Below, one piece after another: positions 38,912 to 47,980 of a stretch of 64,000 bases of DNA; position 1 is the first letter of the stretch, and each line of letters begins with the position of its first letter. Where the stretch lies: positions 62,001 to 126,000 of the forward strand of contig DISJ01000005.1 of the NCBI GenBank assembly GCA_002421605.1. The letters are read 5' to 3'. The stretch is from Rhodobacteraceae bacterium UBA6213 (GTDB taxonomy: Bacteria > Pseudomonadota > Alphaproteobacteria > Rhodobacterales > Rhodobacteraceae). Both the position numbers and the translations under genes were made by a program. The notes under the pieces are model-generated. The model saw nothing but the letters and a program-made list of their open reading frames with translations, ran no database searches and had not been told where the DNA came from.

Positions 38912-40522
38912 ATGGACCTGATTGACGACGACGCACCCGGCCCCGGTGGCAACGCGCCGGAATTCACCGTTTCGGAAATTTCCGGCGCGGTAAAACGCAC
39001 GCTTGAGGGCGAATTTGCCCGTGTGCGGGTGCGCGGCGAGGTCGGGCGGGTGTCGCGGCCCGCCTCGGGGCATATGTATTTCGATCTCAAGGATGACCGC
39101 GCGGTGCTGTCAGCCGTCAGCTGGAAGGGGCAGGTTGCGCGCATGACCGTGCGCCCTGAAGAGGGGATGGAGGTCATCGCCACCGGGCGGTTGACGACCT
39201 TTCCGGGGCAGTCGAAATACCAGCTTTTGGTCGATCAGGTAGAACCGGCGGGGGCCGGGGCGCTGATGGCGATGCTGGAAAAGCGGCGCGTGGCGCTGGC
39301 AGCGGAAGGCCTGTTCGATGCGGCGCGCAAAAAGCCCATTCCCTACCTGCCCGAGGTGATCGCGGTCGTCACCTCGCCCAGTGGCGCGGTGATTCGCGAT
39401 ATTTTGCACCGCTTGCGCGACCGCTTTCCGCGCCGGGTGCTGATCTGGCCGGTGGCGGTGCAGGGGCAGGCCTGCGCGCCCGAGGTGGCGGCGGCTATTC
39501 GGGGCCTGAATGCGCTGCCTGCGGCGGGCTTGCCGCGACCAGACCTGATTATCGTGGCGCGCGGCGGTGGCAGCCTTGAAGACCTTTGGGGCTTTAACGA
39601 GGAAATCGTGGTGCGCGCGGCGGCGGAAAGCGCGATTCCGCTGATTTCGGCGGTGGGCCATGAAACCGACACCACGCTGATCGACCACGCCGCCGATCTG
39701 CGCGCGCCCACGCCCACGGCTGCGGCCGAAATGGCGGTGCCGGTGCGCATGGAGCTGTTGGCTTGGGCGGGCGAGCAGGGTGCGCGGCTGGCGCGCGCGG
39801 TCACGCAGCGGGGCGAGACGCGCCGTCAACGGCTGGCCGACCTTGGCCGGGGGCTTGGGCGGCCTGCGGCGCTGACGGGCCCGGCACGGCAAAGCTTTGA
39901 CCTCTGGGCCGAGCGGCTGGGGCCTGCGCTAACCGGGTTCACCGCGCGCAAGCGCATGGCCTATGGGCCGATCGCGGCGTTGGTGCGGCCCGACCTTTTG
40001 TACCGCTTTCTACGCAGGGAACGCGAAACGCTGGAAAAAGAGGCCGCGCGCCTGCGCCCCTTGGCCGAGGCGCGCACCCAGCGGCAACGCCAGCGGCTGG
40101 ACGATTGGGCGCACCGACTTGCGCCCGCGATGGGGCGCAACCGCGCCGATGCGCTGCGGTTAAACACGGCGAACCGCGCGCGTTTTGACGGGCTGCGCGA
40201 CCGGCTTGACGCCGCGCGGCAGGCGCGGTTTCAAGCACTGGCCGACAGGCTAGAGCGGGCCGAGCGGATGCGGGTGACGCTGGGCTATACCGAAACGCTG
40301 AAGCGCGGCTTTGCGGTAGTGCGCGCGGGCGGCGCGCTTGTGACATCGCAGGTGCAGGCCAGAGCGGCAGAGGCGCTGGAGATCGAGTTCCATGACGGGC
40401 GCGTGGCGGTGCAGCCTGTTGTAGGTGCGCCCCCTGCCCCGGCCGCCACGGAGGCCGCGCCCGCACCAAAGCCGCGCAAGCCGCGCGGGCCGGAGGGCGG
40501 CAACCAAGGCAGCTTGTTCTAG
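38912..40522 (+). CDS. xseA: Exodeoxyribonuclease VII large subunit
   Basis: A 536-aa subunit of the single-strand exonuclease. The N-terminal OB-fold domain (about 15-110) has FTVSEISGAVKRTLEGEF and SGHMYFDLKDDRAVLSAVSW. The catalytic domain shows VVTSPSGAVIRDILHRL, RPDLIIVARGGGSLEDLWGF and SAVGHETDTTLIDHAADLRA. A long helical, Arg-rich stalk and the end LKRGFAVVRAGGALVTS follow. A Pro/Ala-rich tail ends the protein. Start at 38912 with GGAGA upstream. Confidence 0.95.
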   Translation: MDLIDDDAPGPGGNAPEFTVSEISGAVKRTLEGEFARVRVRGEVGRVSRPASGHMYFDLKDDRAVLSAVSWKGQVARMTVRPEEGMEVIATGRLTTFPGQSKYQLLVDQVEPAGAGALMAMLEKRRVALAAEGLFDAARKKPIPYLPEVIAVVTSPSGAVIRDILHRLRDRFPRRVLIWPVAVQGQACAPEVAAAIRGLNALPAAGLPRPDLIIVARGGGSLEDLWGFNEEIVVRAAAESAIPLISAVGHETDTTLIDHAADLRAPTPTAAAEMAVPVRMELLAWAGEQGARLARAVTQRGETRRQRLADLGRGLGRPAALTGPARQSFDLWAERLGPALTGFTARKRMAYGPIAALVRPDLLYRFLRRERETLEKEAARLRPLAEARTQRQRQRLDDWAHRLAPAMGRNRADALRLNTANRARFDGLRDRLDAARQARFQALADRLERAERMRVTLGYTETLKRGFAVVRAGGALVTSQVQARAAEALEIEFHDGRVAVQPVVGAPPAPAATEAAPAPKPRKPRGPEGGNQGSLF

Positions 40523-40531
40523 GCGGCCGCC

Positions 40532-40927
40532 TCAGACGCCGTGATAGACCTCGCTGCAGGCCAGTGGCGCGCGGGTTTCGGCCAGCGAGACCAGCGGCTC
40601 GTTATCGGGGTTACCGCGAAACCGGGCCACCAGCCCGGCTTCGGTATCGCTGAACTGCCAGCATTGCAGATCGGCACCGTCTTCGTAGAAAAAGCAGATG
40701 TCCTCGCCATCTTGAAACCAAGTGCCCTCGTGGCACTCGCCACCGACGAAAGCCCAGCGCACGCGGCGGTCGGGCAGATATTCCTCGATGCCATAAACCT
40801 CGCCATTCTGGCTGTAGGTGATGGTGCGCCCTAGCGTGCGCGCATCAAAGGACGCCGCATCAAGCGGGCCTTCAGCCAGCGCGGCCAAGGGCAAAAGGGC
40901 AAAAACGGCAACCGCAACAAAACGCAT
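40532..40927 (-). CDS. Secreted hypothetical protein
   Basis: A 131-aa protein with a Sec signal peptide (MRFVAVAVFALLPLAALAEG, cleavage likely after ALA). The mature part has three to four cysteines (GGECHEGTWF, EDICFFYED, LQCWQF, APLACSEVYHG), so disulfides are likely in the periplasm. I recognise no named family. Convergent with xseA (9-bp gap) and 62 bp upstream of the AlkB-like gene on the same strand. Confidence 0.65.
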   Translation of the reverse strand: MRFVAVAVFALLPLAALAEGPLDAASFDARTLGRTITYSQNGEVYGIEEYLPDRRVRWAFVGGECHEGTWFQDGEDICFFYEDGADLQCWQFSDTEAGLVARFRGNPDNEPLVSLAETRAPLACSEVYHGV

Positions 40928-40989
40928 GGTGGCACCCCCTTGAAGCGAAGCCTAAAAGATCGGGCGGCGGTGCGAAAGCCCCTGCGCGA

Positions 40990-42063
40990 TCACGGTTGTT
41001 GCAGCGCGCGCACGCGCCGGTCCATCACTTTGCGCCAGAGCGGCGGGACCATCGCCAGCGCCGCCATTGCGGGCAGTGAACGTGGCAGCACCGGGCGGCC
41101 GGGCGCGCGTTCGCCAAAGCGCAGCGCCGGATAGGGGCGCGCGGGATGGGCGTGATGGTCGGAATGGCGCGGCGCGTTCAACATCCAGAGCGATGAGGCG
41201 GGGTGTGGCGCATCCCAGCTATGGCCCTGCCCGATCGGTTCGGCGTGGCCCTCGGCGTTGATGCGGCGGCGCAGCCCGTAGTGCTGCACGTAGTCAGACA
41301 AAAGCAGTTGCAGCTGCGCATAAGCTGCCAGCGCCACCCAAGCGAGCAGGCCGAACACGCCAAAGGCAACCGAAGCCGTCAGTACCACCACCAGTGTACC
41401 GCCAATATAGACCACGTAGGGGTTCACCCGCGCGCGGCCCCGGGCGCGGGCGCGCAGCCCCTCTTCCATCTCATACCCGGCGCGAAAACCACCCGCCCAA
41501 GCACGAGGTGCAAAGGCCCAAAACCCCTCGCCCAGCGCGGCAGAGCTTGGGTCGTCATCGGTTGCGGCAAAGCGGTGGTGCACAAGGCGATGCGCCGAGG
41601 TGTGATGGCCAAAGCCGAGCGAGATATAGACCCACATCCCCAGCCAGAAAAGTGGCCGGTCGGCGCGGTGGATCAACTCGTGCGCATTGGCGTTTGAGAC
41701 TTGGCCGAAGAAAAGCCCAAAGCCAAGGAAGACCGCGATCCAGCTTGCCACACTTAGCCCTGCAGCGCCCGAAAGCGCCCAGACCGCCAGCGCCAGTGCG
41801 GCGAAATGCGCCAGTGCCAGTGCCACCGAAAGGCGATCCGCGGCGGGAAACTCTGCCCCCTCGGGCGCATCGGGCGCGGCGCGCGCGGTCAGTTCATCGA
41901 GCGCGAAAGTGACGAGCGTTATCAGCGCCAGCGCCCCCCAGGCGATCCAGCCGCCAAACACCGCCCCGAGCGCCAAAAACGGCAGCGGCAGCAGTGTGGC
42001 AAGTGCAAAGGCGCGCACATCTGGCGTGGCGCGGATGAATCGGGCAAGCGGTCGAACAGGCAT
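40990..42063 (-). CDS. AlkB-type alkane 1-monooxygenase family protein
   Basis: A 357-aa membrane di-iron protein. Four to six membrane segments are interleaved with the three histidine clusters of the family: NAHELIHR, HTSAHRLVHH and LNAPRHSDHHAHP. AlkB hydroxylates terminal alkane carbons using rubredoxin; no rubredoxin gene is nearby, so the substrate here is uncertain. The frame extends to 42969, but the ATG at 42063 with GGAGGTG upstream fits the family. Confidence 0.82.
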   Translation of the reverse strand: MPVRPLARFIRATPDVRAFALATLLPLPFLALGAVFGGWIAWGALALITLVTFALDELTARAAPDAPEGAEFPAADRLSVALALAHFAALALAVWALSGAAGLSVASWIAVFLGFGLFFGQVSNANAHELIHRADRPLFWLGMWVYISLGFGHHTSAHRLVHHRFAATDDDPSSAALGEGFWAFAPRAWAGGFRAGYEMEEGLRARARGRARVNPYVVYIGGTLVVVLTASVAFGVFGLLAWVALAAYAQLQLLLSDYVQHYGLRRRINAEGHAEPIGQGHSWDAPHPASSLWMLNAPRHSDHHAHPARPYPALRFGERAPGRPVLPRSLPAMAALAMVPPLWRKVMDRRVRALQQP

Positions 42064-42254
42064 GGGCACCTCCGGGCGGCATACTAGCGCAGTGGCGCGG
42101 GGTTTGCATATGGCGTGTGGCATGGGGAGCGCGGTTTGCGCAGGGTCACCGGGGAGCGGGGCGCAGGCAACTCCGCCCGGCGCGGCGTGCGCGCAGGCGG
42201 GGATTGCGCGCAGCCGCATTTGCGGCAAGGGTGGCGGCAAAACGGGGGGCGCGT

Positions 42255-42959
42255 ATGGATTTTGCGCAGGTTTTGGTTTTGGCGGCAGCGGTGCTGGCGG
42301 TTGTTTATGCGCTGCGTTGGGCAACGGCGGACGCGGCCCCCAGTTGGGCGCGCAGCCTGACGAAAACCGGGGCGGTGGCGCTGCTGGCGCTTGCGGCGTG
42401 GCGCGCGGGTGCGCCGTGGCTGATCGTGGCCGGACTGGCGCTGGGCTCGGCGGGCGACTTTGCGCTGTCGCGCCCCGGTGCGCGTGCCTTTCTGGCGGGT
42501 ATGGCGGCCTTTGCGGCGGGGCATCTGGCCTATGTTCTGGCGTTCGCGGCCCCGCTGGCATTTGCGGGGCAGGCAGGCGGCGCGGGCTGGGCCGCATCGC
42601 CCGGCGATTACGCGGTGATCGCTGCCTTGGTGCTGCTGCTTGGCTCGACCGAGTTTTGGCTTGCCCCGCATACCGGCGAGATGCGTTGGCCGGTGCGCGC
42701 CTATGTGCTGGTGATCGGGCTGATGGCGGTGGCCGCGCTGGTGCCGGGGGGCAGTGGTGGCGCGGCGCTGCGCGCGGGGGTCGCGCTTTTCGTTGCCTCT
42801 GACCTGATGCTGGCGCTGGAGCAATTCGTGGTCCGCGCCCCTGCCCGCCGCCAACAACTGGCGCGCGCGCTTTGGCCTGCCTATTGGTGCGCGCAGGCGC
42901 TGATCTTGATGGGTGGTTTGCAGGACCCCGGGGTTTGGTGGTTGATCGCGCAAGGCTAG
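42255..42959 (+). CDS. YhhN/TMEM86 family membrane protein (lysoplasmalogenase-like)
   Basis: A 234-aa protein with about eight membrane helices, beginning MDFAQVLVLAAAVLAVVYAL. Conserved family features are LALGSAGDFALSRPG, FAAGHLAYVLAF and VALFVASDLMLALEQF. Animal TMEM86 members cleave lysoplasmalogens; bacterial roles are poorly known. It lies in front of ftsY, divergent from the AlkB-like gene. Confidence 0.8.
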   Translation: MDFAQVLVLAAAVLAVVYALRWATADAAPSWARSLTKTGAVALLALAAWRAGAPWLIVAGLALGSAGDFALSRPGARAFLAGMAAFAAGHLAYVLAFAAPLAFAGQAGGAGWAASPGDYAVIAALVLLLGSTEFWLAPHTGEMRWPVRAYVLVIGLMAVAALVPGGSGGAALRAGVALFVASDLMLALEQFVVRAPARRQQLARALWPAYWCAQALILMGGLQDPGVWWLIAQG

Positions 42960-43014
42960 CCCTTTCCACACCGCGACGGAACGATTAGGTGAGGGGCAAT
43001 TGAAAGGGCCGCCG

Positions 43015-44007
43015 ATGTCGTTTTTTGCCAAGCTCAAATCCCGCCTCACCCGCTCGTCAGAAAAGCTAAATGCCGAGTTGACGGCAGTGGTCGGGGAAAG
43101 CGTTGAACCGCAAGAGGCGGCGCGCCCCGGTCTGGTTGGCCGTGTGCTGGGGCGTACAGAACCGCCAGCACCCCGCCGCCTGCTTGACGATGCGATGCTG
43201 GAAGAGCTGGAAGAGGTGCTGATTGCCGCCGACATGGGCGTGGAAACCGCAGCGCGCGTGACCGCCAACCTTGCCGCCGGGCGGCTGGGCAAAAGGCTGA
43301 CGGTAGCCGAAATCAAGGCGGCGCTGGCAACCGAGATCGCGCGCATCATGGAACCGGTCGCGCGCCCGCTGCCGCTGATTGCGGCGCGCCCGCAGGTGGT
43401 GTTGGTGGTCGGCGTCAACGGTTCGGGCAAGACCACGACGATTGGCAAGCTGGCGTCACAGTTGCGCGCGGCGGGCAAATCGGTGGTGATCGCGGCGGGC
43501 GATACGTTTCGGGCAGCCGCGGTGGAGCAGTTGCAGATTTGGGGCCAGCGCGCCGGAGTACCGGTGCTGACCGCACCCGAAGGCTCTGATCCCGCCAGCC
43601 TAGCCTTTGACGCAATGACCCGCGCGCAGGCCGATGGTGCCGACATTTTGCTGATCGATACCGCAGGGCGGTTGCAGAACCGTGCCGATCTGATGGAGGA
43701 ACTGGCCAAGATCGTGCGCGTGATCCGCAAGAAAGACCCGAGCGCGCCGCACAACACGCTGTTGGTGCTGGACGCCACCACTGGGCAGAACGCGCTGCTG
43801 CAGGTCGAGATTTTCAGCAAGCTATCCGATGTCTCTGGCCTTGTGATGACCAAGCTGGACGGCACCGCCAAGGGCGGCGTGCTGGTGGCGTTGGCCGACC
43901 GCTTTGGCCTGCCGATCCATGCGATCGGCGTGGGTGAGCAGATAGACGACCTCGCCCCCTTCGACCCCGACGATTTTGCCCGCGCGCTGGCAGGTATCGA
44001 ACCCTGA
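43015..44007 (+). CDS. ftsY: Signal recognition particle receptor FtsY
   Basis: SRP GTPase (330 aa) that docks ribosome-SRP complexes at the membrane. The NG domain has the helical N part (LLDDAMLEELEEVLIAADMG), the GTP loop VVGVNGSGKTTTIGKLAS (about 132-149), AAGDTFRAAAVEQLQIWG, DILLIDTAGRLQN and MTKLDGTAKGGVLVAL. The acidic A domain is very short, common in alphaproteobacteria. The ATG at 43015 is chosen with AAAGGG before it; a TTG at 43000 is possible. Confidence 0.95.
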   Translation: MSFFAKLKSRLTRSSEKLNAELTAVVGESVEPQEAARPGLVGRVLGRTEPPAPRRLLDDAMLEELEEVLIAADMGVETAARVTANLAAGRLGKRLTVAEIKAALATEIARIMEPVARPLPLIAARPQVVLVVGVNGSGKTTTIGKLASQLRAAGKSVVIAAGDTFRAAAVEQLQIWGQRAGVPVLTAPEGSDPASLAFDAMTRAQADGADILLIDTAGRLQNRADLMEELAKIVRVIRKKDPSAPHNTLLVLDATTGQNALLQVEIFSKLSDVSGLVMTKLDGTAKGGVLVALADRFGLPIHAIGVGEQIDDLAPFDPDDFARALAGIEP

Positions 44008-44056
44008 TGCGCCCCGTCTTGGTTGCACAAGCCCCCACTGGGTACATGCCGCAATC

Positions 44057-44956
44057 ATGAGCGACTGGCTGATCAGCCTTGAAGGTACCGCGGCGGGCCA
44101 TCAATTGGCGCTGGCGCTGGCGCTGCTGGCGGCATTGCTGCACGCGGTCTTTGGGGCGCTGCAAAAGGGTCGCCATGACCCGTGGCTGAGCCGTGCTGCG
44201 ATTGACTCAAGCTACGGGCTGATGGCCGCGCCTTTCGCGCTGTTCGTGGTGCCTTGGCCCGAACCGCACATGTGGCCGATTTTTGCCGGAGCCTTCGTCA
44301 TTCATGCAGGCTACAAGCTGGCGCAGGCGATGACCTACCAGCGCGGGGCCTATACGGTGGTCTATCCGGTGGTGCGCGGCACGGGGCCGCTGTTTGCTGT
44401 GCTGGGGGCCGGGCTGATCTTTGGCGAACATTTCAACGCGGGCCAATGGGGCGGGCTGGCGGTGCTTTTGTCGGGTATCTTCGGGCTTGCGCTGTATAAT
44501 CTGCGCACTGTCACGCTGGCGCGCGAAACGCTGGTGGCGGCGCTGGGGTTTGCGGTGCTGACCGGGGCGTTCGTGGCACTTTACACCACCTATGACGCGT
44601 ACGGCATCCGCGCCACGGCCAACCCTTTTACCTTTCTTGCGTGGTTCTTTTTCATCGACGGCTGGTTCATGCCGCTGCTGACGGTGCGCCGCTGGCGCGG
44701 GTTGGCGGTGAGCGAGTTTCTACCGTTGGCGCGGCGTGGGGTGATCGGCGCGGTGGTGGCGTTTTTCTCGTTCGGGTCGATCATGCTGGCGACCCGGCTT
44801 GACAAGGTGGGCGAGGCGGCGGTGCTGCGCGAAACCTCGACAGTATTTGCGGCCTTGATCGGATGGCTTATCTTGGGCGAAAAGACCGGGCCAAGGCGGG
44901 TTGCGCTGATGGCGCTGATCGCGGCAGGTGCAGTGATTGTGGAAATGGCAGGATAA
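44057..44956 (+). CDS. EamA/DMT-family transporter
   Basis: A 299-aa inner membrane protein with about ten hydrophobic segments in two EamA halves (for example ALALALLAALLHAVFGALQK and AALIGWLILGEKTGPRRVAL). The pattern GEKTGPRRVALMALIAAGAV is typical of the second half's last helices. Substrate unknown. It lies between ftsY and yciB; its stop is 5 bp before yciB, so they are one unit. Confidence 0.8.
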   Translation: MSDWLISLEGTAAGHQLALALALLAALLHAVFGALQKGRHDPWLSRAAIDSSYGLMAAPFALFVVPWPEPHMWPIFAGAFVIHAGYKLAQAMTYQRGAYTVVYPVVRGTGPLFAVLGAGLIFGEHFNAGQWGGLAVLLSGIFGLALYNLRTVTLARETLVAALGFAVLTGAFVALYTTYDAYGIRATANPFTFLAWFFFIDGWFMPLLTVRRWRGLAVSEFLPLARRGVIGAVVAFFSFGSIMLATRLDKVGEAAVLRETSTVFAALIGWLILGEKTGPRRVALMALIAAGAVIVEMAG

Positions 44957-44961
44957 ACGCG

Positions 44962-45561
44962 ATGGCAGGCAAAAAGATCAATCCGTGGCTGAAAGCGGGG
45001 CTGGAGTTCGGGCCGCTTCTGGCGTTTTTCATCGCGTTCAGCAGGCTGAAGACGCAGGTCTTTACGGTGGCTGGCACCGAATATTCGGGCTTCATTCTTG
45101 CCACCGCGATCTTTGTGCCGCTGATGGTGATCTCGACGCTGGCGCTGTGGCGGCTGACGGGGCGGTTGGCGGCGATGCAGATTGCGACGCTGGTACTGGT
45201 GGTGGTGTTTGGCGGGTTGACGATCTGGCTGAACGATCCCCGCTTTCTGAAGATGAAGGTAACGATCATCTACCTGCTGTTCGCGGGCATCCTTGGCCTT
45301 GGCGTGGCGCTTGGCAAAAGCTGGCTGGCGCTGGTGATGGACGAGGTGCTGCCGCTGACCGCCGAGGGCTGGCGAATTCTGACATGGCGGCTGATTGCGT
45401 TTTTCCTGGGCCTTGCGGTGCTGAACGAGGTGATCTGGCGCACCTTGTCGGACCAGGCGTGGGTCAATTTCAAGACCTTCGGGCTGTCGGTGCTGGTGTT
45501 CGCCTTCTTCATGGCGCAGACGCGGCTTTTCGCACGCCACGCGGTGCCCAAGGACGAATAG
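44962..45561 (+). CDS. yciB: Inner membrane protein YciB (septation protein A)
   Basis: A 199-aa protein with five membrane helices. It begins with MAGKKINPWLKAGLEFGPLL and contains LATAIFVPLMVISTLALW, GLTIWLNDPRFLKMKVTII and FFLGLAVLNEVIWRTLSDQA, all standard for YciB/IspA (old name intracellular septation protein A). It affects envelope synthesis and division in enteric bacteria. The ATG at 44962 has AGGAT upstream. Confidence 0.9.
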   Translation: MAGKKINPWLKAGLEFGPLLAFFIAFSRLKTQVFTVAGTEYSGFILATAIFVPLMVISTLALWRLTGRLAAMQIATLVLVVVFGGLTIWLNDPRFLKMKVTIIYLLFAGILGLGVALGKSWLALVMDEVLPLTAEGWRILTWRLIAFFLGLAVLNEVIWRTLSDQAWVNFKTFGLSVLVFAFFMAQTRLFARHAVPKDE

Positions 45562-45704
45562 CTTCGGCATTTCGCTTGCGTGCCGCCCGGCCAACCTCTA
45601 TGAAGCCGCATCTTCCGCATTCACGTAATTGGCTGAGCCTCTCGTGGCGGGTCGCGGAAGTGTTCGCCCGCCTATGAAGCCGCCTGAAACGAAAAGGAGC
45701 ACGC
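45562..45704 (+). promoter_or_regulatory. Leader of the rpsF operon with a direct repeat
   Basis: The 12-nt word CTATGAAGCCGC occurs twice, ending at 45609 and 45683. S6-S18 complexes are known to bind a CCG-containing hairpin in rpsF leaders of many bacteria, so this leader is the place to look for such an element. I cannot fold it reliably by eye. Confidence 0.3.
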
Positions 45705-46148
45705 ATGCCGCTTTACGAGCATGTGCTGATCGCGCGCCAGGACCTTTCCAGTGCGCAGGCCGAGGGCCTGATCGAACATTTCTCCACGGTAATCGCGGAC
45801 AACGGCGGCAAAGTCGTTGAGCACGAATACTGGGGCGTCAAGACGATGGCCTACAAGATCAATAAAAACCGCAAGGGCCACTACGCCCTGCTGAAAACCG
45901 ACGCCCCCGCGGCCGCCGTGCAAGAGATGGAGCGCCTTGCGCGCCTGCATGACGACGTGATGCGCGTGCTGACCCTCAAGGTCACAGCGCATGAGGACGG
46001 CCCGTCGGTGCAGATGCAGAAGCGTGACGACCGCGGCGATCGGGGCGACCGTCCTGACCGTGGTGATCGTGGTGATCGTGGTGATCGTGGTGGCGACCGT
46101 GGCGGCGACCGTGGCGGCGAACGCCGCGGCGGCTTCGACCGTCGTTGA
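45705..46148 (+). CDS. rpsF: 30S ribosomal protein S6
   Basis: A 147-aa small-subunit protein that pairs with S18. The globular part begins [20 protein letters not shown] and has [20 protein letters not shown]. From about residue 108 the protein has a repetitive, charged tail built of RGD/RGG units ([18 protein letters not shown] and on), coded by tandem repeats at about 46021-46140. AAAAGGAG precedes the ATG. First gene of rpsF-rpsR-rplI. Confidence 0.97.
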   Translation: MPLYEHVLIARQDLSSAQAEGLIEHFSTVIADNGGKVVEHEYWGVKTMAYKINKNRKGHYALLKTDAPAAAVQEMERLARLHDDVMRVLTLKVTAHEDGPSVQMQKRDDRGDRGDRPDRGDRGDRGDRGGDRGGDRGGERRGGFDRR

Positions 46149-46174
46149 TCTGGCAGCAGGAAAGGAATTGACCC

Positions 46175-46402
46175 ATGGCTAACAAACCATTCTTCCGCCG
46201 CCGCAAGGTTTGCCCGTTCTCGGGCGACAATGCGCCGAAGATCGACTACAAGGACGTGCGTCTGCTGCAGCGTTACATCTCTGAACGCGGCAAGATCGTC
46301 CCTGCCCGCATCACCGCCGTTTCGGCGATCAAGCAGCGTGAGCTGGCCCGCGCGATCAAACGCGCCCGCTTTCTCGCCCTGCTGCCCTATGCCGTGAAAT
46401 AA
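46175..46402 (+). CDS. rpsR: 30S ribosomal protein S18
   Basis: A 75-aa basic ribosomal protein, partner of S6. Contains [20 protein letters not shown] and the conserved end [20 protein letters not shown] followed by [10 protein letters not shown]. It starts 26 bp after rpsF with GGAAAGGAA as ribosome site. Confidence 0.98.
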   Translation: MANKPFFRRRKVCPFSGDNAPKIDYKDVRLLQRYISERGKIVPARITAVSAIKQRELARAIKRARFLALLPYAVK

Positions 46403-46413
46403 GGAGCAAGCAC

Positions 46414-46992
46414 ATGCAAGTGATCCTTTTGGAACGCGTGGCCAAACTTGGCCAAATGGGTGATGTGGTAAAGGTGAAGGACGGCTTCGCGCGCAACTTC
46501 CTGTTGCCGCAGGGCAAGGCGCTGCGCGCCTCGGATGCCAACATCAAGAGCTTCGAGACCCGCAAGGCCCAGCTTGAGGCACGCAACCTCGAGACCCGCA
46601 AAGAAGCCGAAGCCGCTGGCGAGAAAATCGCCGGGCAGCGGTTTGTGGTGATCCGCTCGGCGTCTGACGCCGGGGCGCTTTACGGCTCGGTTACCGCGCG
46701 CGACGTTGCTGATGCTGCCGATCTGGCGGGCTTCAGCGTTGATCGCAAACAGGTAGTCATCGACCGCCCGATCAAGGAACTCGGCCTGCACGACGTATCC
46801 GTGGTGCTGCACCCCGAAGTTACGATCACCATTACGATGAACGTCGCACGCTCGAACGAAGAGGCCGAATTGCAGGCCGCGGGCAAGTCGATCCAGCAAT
46901 TGGCCGCCGAGGCCGATGCCGCTGCCGACTTCGAGATTGCCGAGCTGTTCGACGATCTTGGCGCCGCCAACGAGGACGGCGAAGACCTCTGA
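46414..46992 (+). CDS. rplI: 50S ribosomal protein L9
   Basis: A 192-aa large-subunit protein. The N-domain is [19 protein letters not shown] then [17 protein letters not shown], joined by a long helix to the C-domain ([31 protein letters not shown]). A C-terminal acidic extension of about 40 residues ([10 protein letters not shown] region and on) is longer than in E. coli and common in alphaproteobacteria. AAGGAG precedes the ATG. Last gene of the operon. Confidence 0.97.
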   Translation: MQVILLERVAKLGQMGDVVKVKDGFARNFLLPQGKALRASDANIKSFETRKAQLEARNLETRKEAEAAGEKIAGQRFVVIRSASDAGALYGSVTARDVADAADLAGFSVDRKQVVIDRPIKELGLHDVSVVLHPEVTITITMNVARSNEEAELQAAGKSIQQLAAEADAAADFEIAELFDDLGAANEDGEDL

Positions 46993-47018
46993 GCTTTCGC
47001 CCCAAAGGGCCAAGGCAA

Positions 47019-47052
47019 ACCGCGCCCCGGGCAACTGGGGCGCGGTTTTTTT
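47019..47052 (+). terminator. Strong Rho-independent terminator after rplI
   Basis: ACCGCGCCCC (47019-47028) pairs with GGGGCGCGGT (47037-47046) around an 8-nt loop, followed by seven T residues. Confidence 0.95.
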
Positions 47053-47131
47053 GACTTGACGGTAATCAACGCAAAGTGGGCCGGCAGCGTGTATCATTTC
47101 ACGCATGGTATATATCTGACGGGAGGTTGCT

Positions 47132-47638
47132 TTGAGTATCAACGTCATTCCCCGCCTCGACACCAGCGTCAACACCACCGGGTGCTGTGCGCGTTTTCGC
47201 CCCGAGGGGTGGGAAAACACCCGGATCAGCTTTCGCGACAAGCCGTTCGTGCGCGCGATGACACGATCGCTGATGCATGTGCCGCTGAACATGGGCGCGG
47301 TGTTTACCCGTGTGATGGCCAAGATCAACGCCGCCAATGCCGCTGATCCGGAAAATCTGATCGTGCTGAGCCGCGAGCTTTCACCTTGGAGCGCCGAGCA
47401 TCTCTTCGCGGTTCACGCGCCGGTGCCGGATGAAGAAGTGACGGTGCTTACGGGCGACTTTGTAACGCGGGTGTTTGAGGGGCCCTATTCCGACGCGCGC
47501 AAATGGCACGCGGAGTTGCACGACATTTCGCGCGGCGCAGGCAAACCCCAAGGGCGCAGCTATTTCTACTACACCACCTGCCCGAAATGCGCCAAAGCCT
47601 ACGGCGAAAACTTCGTGGTCGGCTTCGCGGAAGTTTGA
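47132..47638 (+). CDS. Conserved hypothetical protein with a CxxC motif
   Basis: A 168-aa protein starting at a TTG (47132) with GGGAGG six bases upstream; no ATG lies near. The N-half has an odd CC pair (NTTGCCARFRPEGWEN). The C-half has TVLTGDFVTRVFEGPYSDA and a cysteine pair in YYTTCPKCAKAYGENFVVG that could bind zinc. I recall similar uncharacterised proteins in alphaproteobacteria but know no function. Stand-alone, convergent with feoC. Confidence 0.65.
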   Translation: MSINVIPRLDTSVNTTGCCARFRPEGWENTRISFRDKPFVRAMTRSLMHVPLNMGAVFTRVMAKINAANAADPENLIVLSRELSPWSAEHLFAVHAPVPDEEVTVLTGDFVTRVFEGPYSDARKWHAELHDISRGAGKPQGRSYFYYTTCPKCAKAYGENFVVGFAEV

Positions 47639-47692
47639 ACCCCCGGGGTGTCAGTGGTTAGGCCACGCGCGCGAGGTGTGGGTGGCGCACGC

Positions 47693-47971
47693 CTAATGCG
47701 CCGCGGCGGCGTCTGGTGCGGTGGCGTCGTCCGGCGCGGGTTGCGACCAGATATATAACTCGAACGCCAACGCATCACAGCCGCCCGCGCAGCTACAGCC
47801 GACGTTCTTGAAGCAGGCAGGCCCGGCAAGTTCATGGCGCAGCACGCCTTTGGCAACCCAGTGGCCCGCCATGGCGCGCATTGCGGTGGGATCGACGCGA
47901 AAGTGGCGCGCCAGATCGCTAAGGCTGACGCGGCCGTTTTGCTGCACATAATCGCGGATTTTCAAAAGCAT
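47693..47971 (-). CDS. feoC: FeoC-like Fe-S winged-helix protein
   Basis: A 92-aa protein at the end of feoA-feoB. The N-terminal winged helix (KIRDYVQQNGRVSLSDLARH) is followed by four cysteines, CFKNVGCSCAGGC, the FeoC pattern that holds an oxygen-sensitive Fe-S cluster. FeoC is thought to stabilise or regulate FeoB. It follows the feoB stop by 9 bp. Confidence 0.85.
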   Translation of the reverse strand: MLLKIRDYVQQNGRVSLSDLARHFRVDPTAMRAMAGHWVAKGVLRHELAGPACFKNVGCSCAGGCDALAFELYIWSQPAPDDATAPDAAAAH

Positions 47972-47980
47972 GTTGCCCCC

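Noticed and set aside
40990..42969. AlkB-like protein extended to 659 aa
   Set aside because: The extra 302 residues are the reverse strand of the YhhN gene, rich in Arg, Pro and Ala. The ATG at 42063 has a good ribosome site.
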